A stretch of DNA of 64,000 nt, taken from assembly GCA_009691845.1 (NCBI GenBank), contig SIAJ01000020.1, forward strand, positions 1 through 64,000. Reading direction: 5' to 3'. Positions 40,007 through 49,016 of the stretch are shown piece after piece. Under the pieces are notes generated by a model, which saw only the letters and a list, made by a program, of their open reading frames with translations, searched no databases and was not told where the DNA came from. Numbering within the stretch: the stretch's first letter is position 1; the number at the start of each line of letters is the position of its first letter. The DNA is from Gemmataceae bacterium. GTDB lineage: Bacteria; Planctomycetota; Planctomycetia; Gemmatales; Gemmataceae. A program made the translations under genes and the position numbers.

Positions 40007-41311
40007 ATGAACTCGTTGCCAGTCTCCTTCTCGAAAAAGGCGATTCGGACGCCCGAATCACCCATCAGCCAGTTCATGGAACTGGCTCTGTCGAGCCCGC
40101 ATCTCATCAGCCTCGCGGCCGGGATGGTTGATGGCGGCTCACTCCCCGCCGGGCCGATCGCTTCCGCCGTCAGTTCCATCCTGAACGATCCCAAGACCGC
40201 ACGCGCCGCCTTGCAGTACGGCACGACCCAGGGTTACGGGCCGTTGATCGGCCACATTGTCGAGCATGTCGCCAAACTGGACGGTAAGACTCCGAAGGAA
40301 CTGGGCGTTTCGGTCAAGGATGTACTCGTGACCACCGGCTCGCAGCAATTGCTGTACATGCTGAGTGAATTGCTGCTCGATGCCGGCGACATCGTCATTA
40401 CCGAATCCCCCTCGTACTTCGTGTACCACAGCGTGCTGGCCGGGAACGGGACGAGAGTACTTACCGTGCCGATGGACGACGACGGCATGATCACCGATGA
40501 ACTGGACATCTTGCTCGAAAAGCTAGACCGGGCCGGCGAACTGCAGCGCGTGAAGCTGATCTACACGGTCGATTACTTCCAGAATCCCACGGGCCTGACT
40601 CTTTCGCTTGAACGACGCAAACACCTAGTCGAAATTGTCGAGAAATACGCCAAGAAGCAGCGGATTCTGATTCTGGAGGATGCCGCCTATCGCGAACTAC
40701 GCTACGAGGGGGACGAACTCCCGAGCGTGAAGAGCTTCGATCCGAAGAATCAGCACGTGATCTACGCGGGAACATTCTCCAAGCCCTGTGCGCCGGGATT
40801 GAAGACGGGTTATGCACTCATGCCGAATGAGCTGATCGAGCCCATGGTTCGCCTGAAAGGGAATCACGATTTCGGTTCGAACAACCTGTCGCAACATATC
40901 ATCTGCAAGCTCCTGGAAACCGGCGATTACTCGCGGCACGTGGAGTATCTCCGAGGCGTGTATCGCCAAAAGCGCGATGCGATGATGCAGGCCCTCGATG
41001 CCGAGTTTGGCGATTGGCTGGGTGTCTACTGGACCCGGCCAAAGGGGGGCATGTTCGTGTGGCTGACACTGCCCGCCGAAATCGAAACTTCGCCAGGCAG
41101 CAAGTTCGTGAAGGCCGCTCTGAAGGAAGGGGTGCTGTACATCCCTGGCGAATTCGGCCACGTCTCCGAGTCGGGTCATGTGCCGAAGAACGAAGCTCGA
41201 CTCAGCTTCGGCGATGCAACCCCCAAACAGATTCACGAGGGTATGCAGCGCCTGCGAAAGGCGGCGGACTCCGTTCTCAAGACAGAAGCCATGGCGAGCG
41301 GAGCGGCGTGA
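40007..41311 (+). CDS. PLP-dependent aminotransferase class I/II (434 aa)
   Basis: A fold-type I aminotransferase with ALQYGTTQGYGPLI, VLVTTGSQQLLYML, PSYFVYHSV, VDYFQNPTGLTLS, LILEDAAYRELRY and the PLP lysine in YAGTFSKPCAPGLKTGY. These match the 2-aminoadipate/valine-pyruvate/MocR-like aminotransferase group. It would move an amino group between an amino acid and a 2-oxo acid in the cytoplasm; the substrate is undecided. The ATG at 40007 follows AGGGAAAG. A leader ORF and hairpin lie upstream, suggesting regulated expression. Confidence 0.92.
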   Translation: MNSLPVSFSKKAIRTPESPISQFMELALSSPHLISLAAGMVDGGSLPAGPIASAVSSILNDPKTARAALQYGTTQGYGPLIGHIVEHVAKLDGKTPKELGVSVKDVLVTTGSQQLLYMLSELLLDAGDIVITESPSYFVYHSVLAGNGTRVLTVPMDDDGMITDELDILLEKLDRAGELQRVKLIYTVDYFQNPTGLTLSLERRKHLVEIVEKYAKKQRILILEDAAYRELRYEGDELPSVKSFDPKNQHVIYAGTFSKPCAPGLKTGYALMPNELIEPMVRLKGNHDFGSNNLSQHIICKLLETGDYSRHVEYLRGVYRQKRDAMMQALDAEFGDWLGVYWTRPKGGMFVWLTLPAEIETSPGSKFVKAALKEGVLYIPGEFGHVSESGHVPKNEARLSFGDATPKQIHEGMQRLRKAADSVLKTEAMASGAA

Positions 41312-41339
41312 GGAGATCCCGAGGTAGTAACTCCCTGCC

Positions 41340-41402
41340 CCTCGCTTCGCTTCGGGATCCGCCATAAACGGCTCCGCCAGAGGAGCCCGAAGCGAAGCGA
41401 GG
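41340..41402. repeat. 17-bp-arm palindrome
   Basis: CCTCGCTTCGCTTCGGG (41340-41356) pairs perfectly with 41386-41402 around a 29-nt loop. It starts 28 nt after the aminotransferase stop and precedes the lipoprotein gene. The arm is built from repeated GCTTC units. Confidence 0.75.
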
Positions 41403-41579
41403 ACGGAAGTAACTGCTTGGTGGTTTGTCATTCTGTTCTCCAGCTTGCCTGGCCGTTCCGACCCGTACCGGCTTCCCCATTTCGGGCCAACCCCGACTCT
41501 TCTCAAGGAATCGGTTCGAGGGGTTCTGCGGGCTTTGCCGAAGAAAGCACCGACGTGGAAAGTCGCCACCGGAGTGCTC

Positions 41580-42416
41580 ATGCATCGCTGCCCCTACGCC
41601 TGGCTCATCTGTCTGCTGCCAGCCCTCACGGGGTGTTTGCATTTCGTCCACAAGAACCCGAAGTCGGACCCATCTGTTTGGAAGCTTTCGGATCAAGTTC
41701 CGGAGGAGAGCAAGAGTTGCGTTTACGTTTTCTTGTTCGATCCTCTCGATCCGCTCACCTGTTCGAATCTCAAGGGAGTTCGCGACTACCTCCACCAGCT
41801 CGGCTTCACCAAGACCTACTATGGCCAAGCCCCGCACCTCAGCTACTTTCTGGAAAAGATGCAAGCGATCCACGGGCGGTGTGGAACCGCTCGATTTGCA
41901 GTCGTCGGATACCACGTCGGTGCCGACTCCGCTCGGCAGTTGGCGGAACTGGCCACCGAGTTGGGTCTCCCCGTCGATTTGGCTCTGTATCTGGAACCTC
42001 GTGGCGACGCGTTTTCGGAGGCAAAAGAAACTGCTCTGAACACGATTACATTGCGGGCGGAAGATTTGCCGCCACTCGAGAAGCACCACGATCCCGAGCG
42101 TTCGACATATCAAGTCGGGAAAACCGGCGTCCCGACGCATCCGAAGACGCTTTCGATTCTCGAGCGTGAACTGTCCCTGATTGCGATGACGATACCTCCG
42201 CCAGTACGTGCGAAAGCCAAGAGAGTGTTTCTCGTGGATCCCATGCCGTCACCACGCGACGTCACGCCAAAACCAAAAAAACTTCCCGATGAGTGGCAGT
42301 TCCTTCGTCCGCGCAATCCCTGGGAGGACGGGTTTCAACCGACTCAAACTCCGGAGGAGTCCTTCCCCCCGCCGCAGAGCTTGCCTGGGCTGCCCGCTCC
42401 CAAACCGAAGCAGTAG
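41580..42416 (+). CDS. Putative lipoprotein (278 aa)
   Basis: The N-terminus MHRCPYAWLICLLPALTGC has a lipobox (LTGC), so the mature protein is probably anchored from Cys19. The body is an alpha/beta mixture with VYVFLFDPLDPLTCSNLKGV and ARFAVVGYHVGADSARQLAE, the latter like a nucleophile-elbow or alpha/beta-hydrolase-type strand-helix but without a Ser in the usual place. The C-terminal 60 residues are Pro-rich. GGAG lies 5 nt before the ATG. No family is recognised. Confidence 0.7.
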   Translation: MHRCPYAWLICLLPALTGCLHFVHKNPKSDPSVWKLSDQVPEESKSCVYVFLFDPLDPLTCSNLKGVRDYLHQLGFTKTYYGQAPHLSYFLEKMQAIHGRCGTARFAVVGYHVGADSARQLAELATELGLPVDLALYLEPRGDAFSEAKETALNTITLRAEDLPPLEKHHDPERSTYQVGKTGVPTHPKTLSILERELSLIAMTIPPPVRAKAKRVFLVDPMPSPRDVTPKPKKLPDEWQFLRPRNPWEDGFQPTQTPEESFPPPQSLPGLPAPKPKQ

Positions 42417-42717
42417 ATGTTTTGGGCTGGCAGGAACCCGCCAAATGAAAAATGAGAAGATTATGAAAAAGGCCTCTTGCGGACGTTAGCGAGGGAGGGT
42501 AGGATTCGTTTAGATGAGGTTCCACCTTGTCTGCATTGATGGGCCGAGAGGAGCACAGGATTCGAGACTGAGTGGGCGTCGGTTTCGGGTTCTTTCTCTC
42601 GGCCCTTTTCTACACACAAATCCAACGCAATTTTAGCCACTTTTCTTCACTTAGATTTGATTTCTGCAGCAGAGAGCAAGCGCGAAGCAGTAGATTTTTA
42701 CCTCTCCGAAGGATCCT

Positions 42718-42912
42718 TCAACGGGCTCCTGGATCACCACTCGCCATCGACAATAGTTCTTCCACACCGGGCCTCGTTGGTCGCTTCCAGATCTCGGAAA
42801 TCGGCGGCGAGATCACCTGGCTCACGTACGAGCGAGAGGTAACGCAATCTGCGACCAAGAGTACTGAACTGATGACGGCAGCAATCTTCACGAAAGCACT
42901 CGGCTTTTTCAC
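42718..42912 (-). CDS. Short ORF starting MKKP, tandem partner 1 (64 aa)
   Basis: The GTG-started product begins with KKPSAFVKIAAVISSVLLVA, a weak signal-peptide-like segment followed by Asp-Cys. Its first ~27 residues resemble those of the adjacent upstream ORF position by position (KKP, VK/IK, AAVI/AVIV, LVAxC). GAAGG lies about 9 nt upstream. It may be a small exported protein or a decayed paralogue; support is weak. Confidence 0.3.
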   Translation of the reverse strand: MKKPSAFVKIAAVISSVLLVADCVTSRSYVSQVISPPISEIWKRPTRPGVEELLSMASGDPGAR

Positions 42913-42924
42913 GAGACCAGCCTT

Positions 42925-43170
42925 CTACACATATTGCCCAGACTTCGCGGGTGGACCTTGCCGAGCGCGGTATCTCACGCAAGGGCCAGTGTTCAGGGGA
43001 CACTTGGTCCATCGTCCTTCTTCGCGTCCAGTACTCGCGGCATCGATTTCGAGCCGGTGTTGGATCGAACGAGGGGTGGATGGTCGGCTTCGCGGGGCAA
43101 TGCACTCAGCAACGAGTTCTGTGTGGCGGACAATAACAGCAACCTTAATGAGGACGTGCGGCTTTTTCAT
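42925..43170 (-). CDS. Short ORF starting MKKP, tandem partner 2 (81 aa)
   Basis: GGAGG sits 5 nt before the ATG at 43170, a strong start. The product opens KKPHVLIKVAVIVRHTELVA and then Glu-Cys, matching the start of the ORF directly downstream, and continues as an Arg/Pro-rich tail without known motifs. The tail may reflect a frameshift, so the true gene could be longer or broken. Function unknown. Confidence 0.35.
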   Translation of the reverse strand: MKKPHVLIKVAVIVRHTELVAECIAPRSRPSTPRSIQHRLEIDAASTGREEGRWTKCPLNTGPCVRYRARQGPPAKSGQYV

Positions 43171-43260
43171 GGGAGCCTCCGATGTTCGAGACTTTCACAT
43201 GGCCATTGTCCCGAGGTTCTAGCGTGTGGGCGAAACAGTTGTGTAACGCGTATTTCGGGT

Positions 43261-43340
43261 TTGTCGCCTTTCGCTCCGCGAAAGAGCGAGGCAGGCCAGC
43301 CCAGGAGCGATTGAAGTCATCGCGGAGCGAAAGGCGACAA
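43261..43340. repeat. 20-bp-arm palindrome
   Basis: TTGTCGCCTTTCGCTCCGCG (43261-43280) is perfectly complementary to 43321-43340 around a 40-nt loop. The core TTTCGCTCCGCG resembles those at 21199 and 23703. Confidence 0.8.
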
Positions 43341-43984
43341 TCGAGACAACCTCGGAGCCCTCACACTTGCCCGGCCTTCGCTCCCTTACCTCGCTTACTA
43401 GGTCCATCACCCGAACTTCGAAATTGCATTATTTTCCGGCATTTTTCGGCAGCTGCCACCGGTAGAATGCTTGCGAGCGTCAGGAGCCATCGGGCTTGCC
43501 TAGGCCTCCTGATGAGCAGGCCGACTGCATGGTTCGCGCCACTTTCGCCGCTCATCCGTCAAGGACCGACGGTTCCAAGTACGACTGTAATGTTGGCTGG
43601 CGCGATCCGGCGCGTAGTGTCAGGACGACACTCGCAACGGCGAACCGTTGGCCCCGTTGAACCTGACTCAATGGGTTTCTTCGGGCTTAGCCTCCCAAGT
43701 TGTCTTCTTTGACTCATCTTGGGAAAGCATGAAGTCCGATGAAGTGTTGTGTCGGAAACAACGCGAATTGTGGGGCTCTTCCGACCCCCCGTCATTCTGG
43801 GCCCCCGCCCAGCTTGGCCCGGACGAGTCCCGGTACGAACTAGCCTCGCTTAGAGGAATGCTTAGCAGTTGTTGCGGATCAGTGGCCCCACAACGATTGC
43901 TATCGGCGGACCTCGGCGCAACCACCTTCCGGCGGAGGTTGGGCGCGCGGCGTGGCGCCTGTGTGAAATCTGGAGTGCCTGCCA

Positions 43985-44563
43985 ATGAAAAAAGTATTCA
44001 CGACGGGACAGGTCGCAAAGATCTGCAAAGTCGCGCCTCGGACCGTGTCCAAGTGGTTTGATAGCGGCCGTCTCCGCGGCTACCGTATTCCCGGTAGCCA
44101 GGACCGCCGCATTCCCCGCGAGCAACTCATCCGGTTCCTCAAGGAACATGGGATGCCGCTTGGGGAGCTAGAAGACGAAGAGTGGCACAAAGTACTCGTC
44201 ATCGGAGCGGAGAAGCTGTTCATCGAACGGCTTCGCGAAATCCTCCCCGAAGCCGACGACTACAAGTACGAAATCGCCCAGAGCGGTTTCGAGGCCGGCA
44301 TTATGGCCGAGTCCTTCCACCCTGACACGATTGTGATCGACCTCGCCCTCGGACGTTCCGAAGCGATCCAAATCACCTCGAATCTTCGCAAGAACCGGGC
44401 CTACGAGACGACCATGATCGTCGGCCTGGCTGGCGAAGACGAGGCGACCCCGGAAAAGCTGACCGAGTACGGATTCAGCGAGGTCTTCAAAAAGCCGTTC
44501 GACGTGGCCCTGCTCGCAGAGCGGGTGCGCACCCTAGCCGATGCCAAACGGGACGACATGTGA
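43985..44563 (+). CDS. Excisionase/MerR-type HTH fused to a pseudo-receiver domain (192 aa)
   Basis: Residues 1-~55 form a winged-helix of the excisionase/MerR type (FTTGQVAKICKVAPRTVSKW, GYRIPGSQDRRIPREQLIRF). Residues ~68-185 follow the response-regulator receiver fold. Asp119 (IVIDLALG) stands at the phosphoacceptor site and Lys170 in FKKPFD is kept. The acidic pair at the end of strand 1 is replaced by Gly-Ala (VLVIGAEK), and the conserved Thr/Ser after strand 4 by Ala149. Normal Mg-dependent phosphorylation is therefore doubtful. It likely binds DNA and responds to a protein or ligand signal. GGAG lies 9 nt upstream of the ATG. Confidence 0.85.
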   Translation: MKKVFTTGQVAKICKVAPRTVSKWFDSGRLRGYRIPGSQDRRIPREQLIRFLKEHGMPLGELEDEEWHKVLVIGAEKLFIERLREILPEADDYKYEIAQSGFEAGIMAESFHPDTIVIDLALGRSEAIQITSNLRKNRAYETTMIVGLAGEDEATPEKLTEYGFSEVFKKPFDVALLAERVRTLADAKRDDM

Positions 44564-44573
44564 TTTCGTTCTT

Positions 44574-44594
44574 CCTCTCCTCATAAGGGAGAGG
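44574..44594. repeat. Small hairpin after the HTH gene
   Basis: CCTCTCC (44574-44580) pairs with GGAGAGG (44588-44594) around TCATAAG, 10 nt after the stop codon. It resembles short CTCTCC/GGAGAGG genomic palindromes and may mark the transcript end. The following stretch to 45014 has no supported gene. Confidence 0.45.
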
Positions 44595-45014
44595 GAGAGA
44601 ACCGAAATCCTGGCGCTCCTGCCGATTCAAGCCGCGCGGCTCCGCCCCACCCGAAAGGATTTGGGAGGTTGGGGCCGCGTGGCATTTTCATTTCCCTCCC
44701 ACGTCGTGCCTGAAGAAAAAACTAAGCCGATCGCTTCAAATAGATCCTTCGCAGTTGGCAAAATCCCAATTCGATTCGGCTCTCAGCACACTTCGCCGAA
44801 GTTCAGCCCCGGATCTGCCCTGGCGGTTATCACACCGAATTGGTTCCGCAGCTATCTGGCCGCCGGAATGCCCAAGGAAAAGCTGGCCGCACTTGCGACC
44901 GATTCTGAGTGCGGCGATTGAATAAAGATGTACCAAGAGCGTCAAAGGCCGTCGTGAGTGATGACGACCCGTGACATTCATTGGCACATCTTGGTTTTTT
45001 TTTAGAATTGCCCC

Positions 45015-45860
45015 ATGATCATCGACGTTCATAGCCATGCTTGGGAGTATCCACGTCACTTTGGCGACGACTTTCGTCGGCAGGCAAAGCGGGCTCGGGC
45101 CGGCGTGGAGGTTGATCTGACCGTGCGTTATGAGGCTTATCGCCACGAGGCACCGGCGGAAACGCGGACCATTGTCTTCGGCGGTAAGGCTCGCAATAGC
45201 GGCTTGTGGGTCGAAGATCAGTTCGTGGCGGACTATGTCCGGGCCTATCCCGAAACATTGATCGGCTTTCTCTCAGTCGATCCGACGCAGCCGGGCTGGG
45301 AGCGCGAAATGGTCGAGGGGCATCGCGACCTGGGCATGCGTGGCATCAAACTCCTGCCGATGTATGCAGGGTTTCAGCCCGACGACTCGCGACTCGATCC
45401 GCTCTGGAGATATGCCACCGAGCATCGACTGCCCGTACTTCTGCACACGGGAACGACGTTCATTTCGCAGGCCCCTCTCGACTGTACGCTCCCTCGACAT
45501 ATCGACCGCGTGGCGATTCGCTTTCCCGAAGTGAAGATCATCATGGCCCATCTCAGCCATCCGTACGAAGGCGAATGCGTGGTCACGATTCGCAAGCATC
45601 CGAACGTCTATGCCGACGTCAGCGCCCTACATTACCGGCCGTTTCAGCTTTATCACAGCCTGATGCTGGTCCAGGAATATGGCGTCTGGGACAAGGTATT
45701 GTTTGGCAGCGACTATCCATTTACGACCGTGAATGCGTCGGTCGATGGCTTGCGAAAACTGAATGCGATGCTGGAAGGAACGGCCCTGCCGCGCTTGAAC
45801 GAAGACGCAATTGAGGCGATGATTCACCGCGATTCGCTTGCAATTTTGGGACTTTGTTGA
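45015..45860 (+). CDS. Amidohydrolase-2 family metal-dependent hydrolase (281 aa)
   Basis: The barrel opens with MIIDVHSHAWEYP (His-x-His metal site). It continues with GIKLLPMYAGFQP, LPVLLHTGTTF (His), IIMAHLSHPY (His) and LFGSDYPFTT (catalytic Asp), the arrangement of amidohydrolase-2 enzymes such as ACMSD-like decarboxylases and lactonases. It is cytoplasmic, as no leader is present. Substrate is unknown. There is no clear Shine-Dalgarno; a T-run precedes the ATG. It differs from the Tat-exported member at 20276-21202. Confidence 0.87.
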   Translation: MIIDVHSHAWEYPRHFGDDFRRQAKRARAGVEVDLTVRYEAYRHEAPAETRTIVFGGKARNSGLWVEDQFVADYVRAYPETLIGFLSVDPTQPGWEREMVEGHRDLGMRGIKLLPMYAGFQPDDSRLDPLWRYATEHRLPVLLHTGTTFISQAPLDCTLPRHIDRVAIRFPEVKIIMAHLSHPYEGECVVTIRKHPNVYADVSALHYRPFQLYHSLMLVQEYGVWDKVLFGSDYPFTTVNASVDGLRKLNAMLEGTALPRLNEDAIEAMIHRDSLAILGLC

Positions 45861-45897
45861 TCGCACTCTGAACTTAGCGCGGTTGAACCGCAAGCAT

Positions 45898-45929
45898 AGT
45901 AGTCGGCACACTCTGTGTGCGGACTACTT
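45898..45929. repeat. AGTAGTCGGCACAC-type palindrome
   Basis: AGTAGTC-G-GCACAC and GTGTGC-G-GACTACT pair with a single G/G mismatch around TCT, about 37 nt after the amidohydrolase stop. The palindrome at 56193-56245 carries the same arm sequence. Confidence 0.75.
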
Positions 45930-46021
45930 GAGTGCCTCTCCGCAACTTGCAGAGAAGTGCACAGGTAAGAATCTAGCCCCCCAATCTCCTCCCCTAAGAG
46001 GGAAGGAGGAAAAAACCCCAG

Positions 46022-47404
46022 TCACTTCTTCCCCCTCACCAATTCTGCAAACGCCTTGCACAGCACCGGGGCTGCTTCCGGGCCGACGCTGTTTTCTTCG
46101 CCGTACTGGTCCTTCTTGCGGCCATAGCAGTACGGGGCCTTCGCGTCCCATTGGCGTTTCGGGATGATGTAGCCGATCTCGTCGTTGCCCAGGCCAATAA
46201 TCATCTTGTGCTTCCCCTTCATCTGCCCGTACAGCGATGGCTCGATCGGAGCATCTTTGAAGTCGGCCGCTGGATCGGCCGGGTCTTGTACTTTACCCAG
46301 CACGAGTTCCGGGTAGATTTCGCCCGGCACTATGGCGACTTCGAGTTCTCCCAGCCTGAGATAACCCAACTCGGTTCGAATCGCCCCGGTGCGTGTCAGG
46401 TCCTTGGCTTCAACGGGCTTGGCCGGATGGGGATCATCTTCCCACACGTAAAAAACGCGTTCGAGAACTCCGGCACTCCAGCCCATCTTGTAAAGGAAGT
46501 TCGCGACAGGCACATACACGTCCGTTCGACGAGCCTCGAAGGGAGTGAGCGTAATTGGCTTGGCATCTTTCAATGCTTTCTCGGCCGCACGCGCGACGGC
46601 ACGGCCAAATTCGTCGTTCTTCTCCCAGGTGCCGTCCTTGAGAATCTCGCCTTTCGCGTTCTTGATTGGCACATCGAGCGAGGTCATCAGTCCGCCTACG
46701 GTGCCGGTGAAGTAAGCGACGGGACACCCCTGGCTCTTCTTCAACTCCGCGACCGTCACGCCGACATAGTCGGAGGTGAGTTCAGTGTTTTTGGAAGCCA
46801 TCGTCTCCGGATGGCAATTCCATTGCACAAGCACGCCGATGGGTTTGCCGTCGGCTCCCTCAAAGCGGATCGTCACGAGATCGTCGTGCTTCACGTACGG
46901 CTCGCGATTATCGGTGATCAGTTCCGGCGTCTGAATCGAGCCGATTTTCGCAGACGCCTTGGCCAAATTTTTGTTGGCGTCCTGAACCGCCTTCACGATC
47001 CCGGCTTCCAGGTCCTTCATGTAAGCCTTGTTGATGCCGCTTGAGAATGGACTTTTTCCCCACAGGCCTAAAGTATCCGGGCCTTCGTGATTGTGGGTGC
47101 TCGAAACGCACACGTAAGTGAAGCCTTCGAGTTGCTTGCGTACGCTCTGTGCCGTTGCATTGAAGAGGCCCACGACATCGACGCAGACCAGAGCGATCTT
47201 CTGCTTGCCATCGGAAAGCACGACGGCCCGAGCCATGATTGGATCGTGAACCTTGGTTGCCTTGCGATTGTGGGAGAAGCCGGCGATGAAGATGGGTTTG
47301 TCCTCACTGAGTTTCGGCGTGACATCCACTTCGCCGAAGCCCACCGAGAGTTCGGCTGCTTGCGTGAAGGAATAAACTAAGAGAAACGCGAGGAGAGAAC
47401 GCAT
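46022..47404 (-). CDS. Exported neutral/alkaline ceramidase-like protein (460 aa)
   Basis: A signal peptide (LLAFLLVYSFTQAAE) precedes SVGFGEVDVTPKL and the segment VCVSSTHNHEGPDTLGLWG, with a metal-binding His-x-His typical of the neutral ceramidase N-terminal domain. HPETMASKNTELTSDYVG and VPGEIYPELVLG also fit. Planctomycetes carry many of these proteins and few have known substrates; amide or ester cleavage outside the cytoplasm is likely. It is divergent from the histidine kinase gene with about 100 nt between starts. Confidence 0.85.
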   Translation of the reverse strand: MRSLLAFLLVYSFTQAAELSVGFGEVDVTPKLSEDKPIFIAGFSHNRKATKVHDPIMARAVVLSDGKQKIALVCVDVVGLFNATAQSVRKQLEGFTYVCVSSTHNHEGPDTLGLWGKSPFSSGINKAYMKDLEAGIVKAVQDANKNLAKASAKIGSIQTPELITDNREPYVKHDDLVTIRFEGADGKPIGVLVQWNCHPETMASKNTELTSDYVGVTVAELKKSQGCPVAYFTGTVGGLMTSLDVPIKNAKGEILKDGTWEKNDEFGRAVARAAEKALKDAKPITLTPFEARRTDVYVPVANFLYKMGWSAGVLERVFYVWEDDPHPAKPVEAKDLTRTGAIRTELGYLRLGELEVAIVPGEIYPELVLGKVQDPADPAADFKDAPIEPSLYGQMKGKHKMIIGLGNDEIGYIIPKRQWDAKAPYCYGRKKDQYGEENSVGPEAAPVLCKAFAELVRGKK

Positions 47405-47428
47405 GAATGAACCCAGATTCGTGGTCTC

Positions 47429-47449
47429 GGTCGAGCCGTTGGCTCGACC
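47429..47449. repeat. 9-bp hairpin between divergent genes
   Basis: GGTCGAGCC pairs with GGCTCGACC around GTT, 25 nt upstream of the ceramidase-like start. It could be an operator or a 5' leader hairpin for that gene. No known regulator site is matched. Confidence 0.45.
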
Positions 47450-47502
47450 GTTAAACGGATGGGCTTAGAATAAGCGATAACCTTAAACTTGAAACCAGAA
47501 AC

Positions 47503-48822
47503 TTGAAACTTGAAACTTCGATTGTAGACGAATCGCGTTGGGACCTCGATGCCGAGGCCATCGTCGTCAAGATTCGCTGGTTCGGATTGTTGCTCGGCTT
47601 CGCCTATGGAAATCTGGGCCCGGCCGATGCCGACCGACTCACGTGGAACGCAATTCTCTCGCTCGGGCTCGTGTATACCCTTTTCGATACCTGGTTCTAC
47701 CGTAGGCATCGCGTGTTCCTGGGGGAGTATCCGCTCGTCGTCTCATGCATGGAGGCGTTGTTCATCGGCCTCTTGTGCGTTTTCGAGGACAGCCTCGATA
47801 GCCCCTTCCGATACTACTATTTCCTTTCGCTCTTGTGCTGTACGCTTCGCCATACGGCACGGGTGACGGTGGTCACGTTTCTTCTGCACTGCATCAGCTA
47901 TGGACTTGTCTATGCGTGGGTGCCGCATCGCGAGGGGGCGGTCTTCAGCCTGCTCATGCTCGTCGTAATCCTTGGCTGGGTTACGTGGGCATCGAGTTCG
48001 TTGGGCCAACTGCTGCGTCGCGTTGGTGATCGCCTTTCGTCCTTGAACTCGGCCTTGCGCGAGAATCAAGCTCTCCTCGAAAGCCGCATCGAAGAACGGA
48101 CATTGGAACTGCAAGAGACGCAGGCTCAACTCATGCACCAGGACAAAATGGCCGGCTTCGGGCTCCTGGCTGCCGGGATCGCCCATGAGGTGGGAAATCC
48201 ACTCACCTCGATCTCGACCATCGTGCAGGTTTTGGAGCGACGTGACCCCGATGACTACACGCGCGCGAAACTTGCCCTCGTGGGTGGTCAGCTTGCGAGA
48301 ATACAGGGGATCGTCCGGGAGCTAACAACTTTCGGGAGGCCCGCCAGCCAGGAGCGTGCATGGTTCTTGATTCATGAAATCGTCGAGGAGGCGTTAAGCA
48401 TTGCCAAGTACTACCTCGGAACGAAGTCGCGAACGATTCTGTCGCAGGTCCCAAACAACCTTCCCCCGCTTTTCGGGGTCCGCGATCAGCTTGTGCAGGT
48501 GATATTCAATCTGGTCCTCAATGCGATCGATGCTACGACCAAGGGAGGTACGATCGAGGTGACCATGTCCTTCGTGCCTGGGGAGCTGGAAATTGCCATT
48601 CGTGATAACGGCACGGGGATCGATCCGGTTCATCGCCCCCGAATCTTTCGCCCGTACTTCACGACCAAAAAACAAGGAACCGGGTTGGGTTTGTTCGTGA
48701 CGCAGAGAATCGTCCGCGAATATGGTGGAGACGTTGCCTTCGATTCCGAACCTGGAGCGGGGACTACATTTCGAGTTCGACTCCCCGTGCCCGACCCGCC
48801 CGCGTTACTCGACAGTCGATGA
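47503..48822 (+). CDS. Membrane sensor histidine kinase, NtrB-like core (439 aa)
   Basis: The N-terminal ~180 residues hold about five to six transmembrane helices without a large outer loop. A coiled coil (LESRIEERTLELQETQAQL) leads to the H box GLLAAGIAHEVGNPLTSIS with His228. The ATPase shows LVLNAIDATTKGG (N), IRDNGTGIDP (G1) and GTGLGLFVTQRIV (G2). It should autophosphorylate and pass phosphate to a response regulator not adjacent here. The start is a TTG among repeated ACTTGAAAC units; the exact start is uncertain. Confidence 0.9.
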   Translation: MKLETSIVDESRWDLDAEAIVVKIRWFGLLLGFAYGNLGPADADRLTWNAILSLGLVYTLFDTWFYRRHRVFLGEYPLVVSCMEALFIGLLCVFEDSLDSPFRYYYFLSLLCCTLRHTARVTVVTFLLHCISYGLVYAWVPHREGAVFSLLMLVVILGWVTWASSSLGQLLRRVGDRLSSLNSALRENQALLESRIEERTLELQETQAQLMHQDKMAGFGLLAAGIAHEVGNPLTSISTIVQVLERRDPDDYTRAKLALVGGQLARIQGIVRELTTFGRPASQERAWFLIHEIVEEALSIAKYYLGTKSRTILSQVPNNLPPLFGVRDQLVQVIFNLVLNAIDATTKGGTIEVTMSFVPGELEIAIRDNGTGIDPVHRPRIFRPYFTTKKQGTGLGLFVTQRIVREYGGDVAFDSEPGAGTTFRVRLPVPDPPALLDSR

Positions 48823-49016
48823 GGTCGCGGAAAATATTGCCGACAAATCCCCGTATTCCTTCTACATTCTGATGAGTTCTGGCCTCAAATCGCGCCAGGT
48901 ATTAACGCCTTCGGCGGCCGAGTCTTTTGATCGAATGCTCGCATAGTTCGTTTCCAGATCTGTTTCGCGGCCCCACCGTCTCGAGTTTGCCTGGTTGGAT
49001 GCAGGTGCGAGACTCG

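Larger units (their letters stand above)
42417..43984. other. Gene-poor region of about 1.6 kb
   Basis: No ORF here has a recognisable domain. Two related short minus-strand ORFs (42718-42912 and 42925-43170) and a 20-bp-arm palindrome (43261-43340) are the only structured features seen. The stretch has many overlapping ORFs on both strands with unremarkable content and looks like degraded or fast-changing sequence. It precedes the HTH/receiver gene. Confidence 0.4.

Noticed and set aside
42572-43222. 216-aa plus-strand ORF
   Set aside because: Composition is unlike real proteins of this window, no ribosome-binding site is visible, and it covers the tandem MKKP ORFs on the other strand.
44541-44921. 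126-aa plus-strand ORF after the HTH gene
   Set aside because: It starts inside that gene, runs through a small hairpin, and shows no domain.
47480-47520. ACTTGAAAC direct repeats as an operator
   Set aside because: The units sit at the histidine kinase start, but spacing is irregular (one copy is changed) and no regulator site matches.
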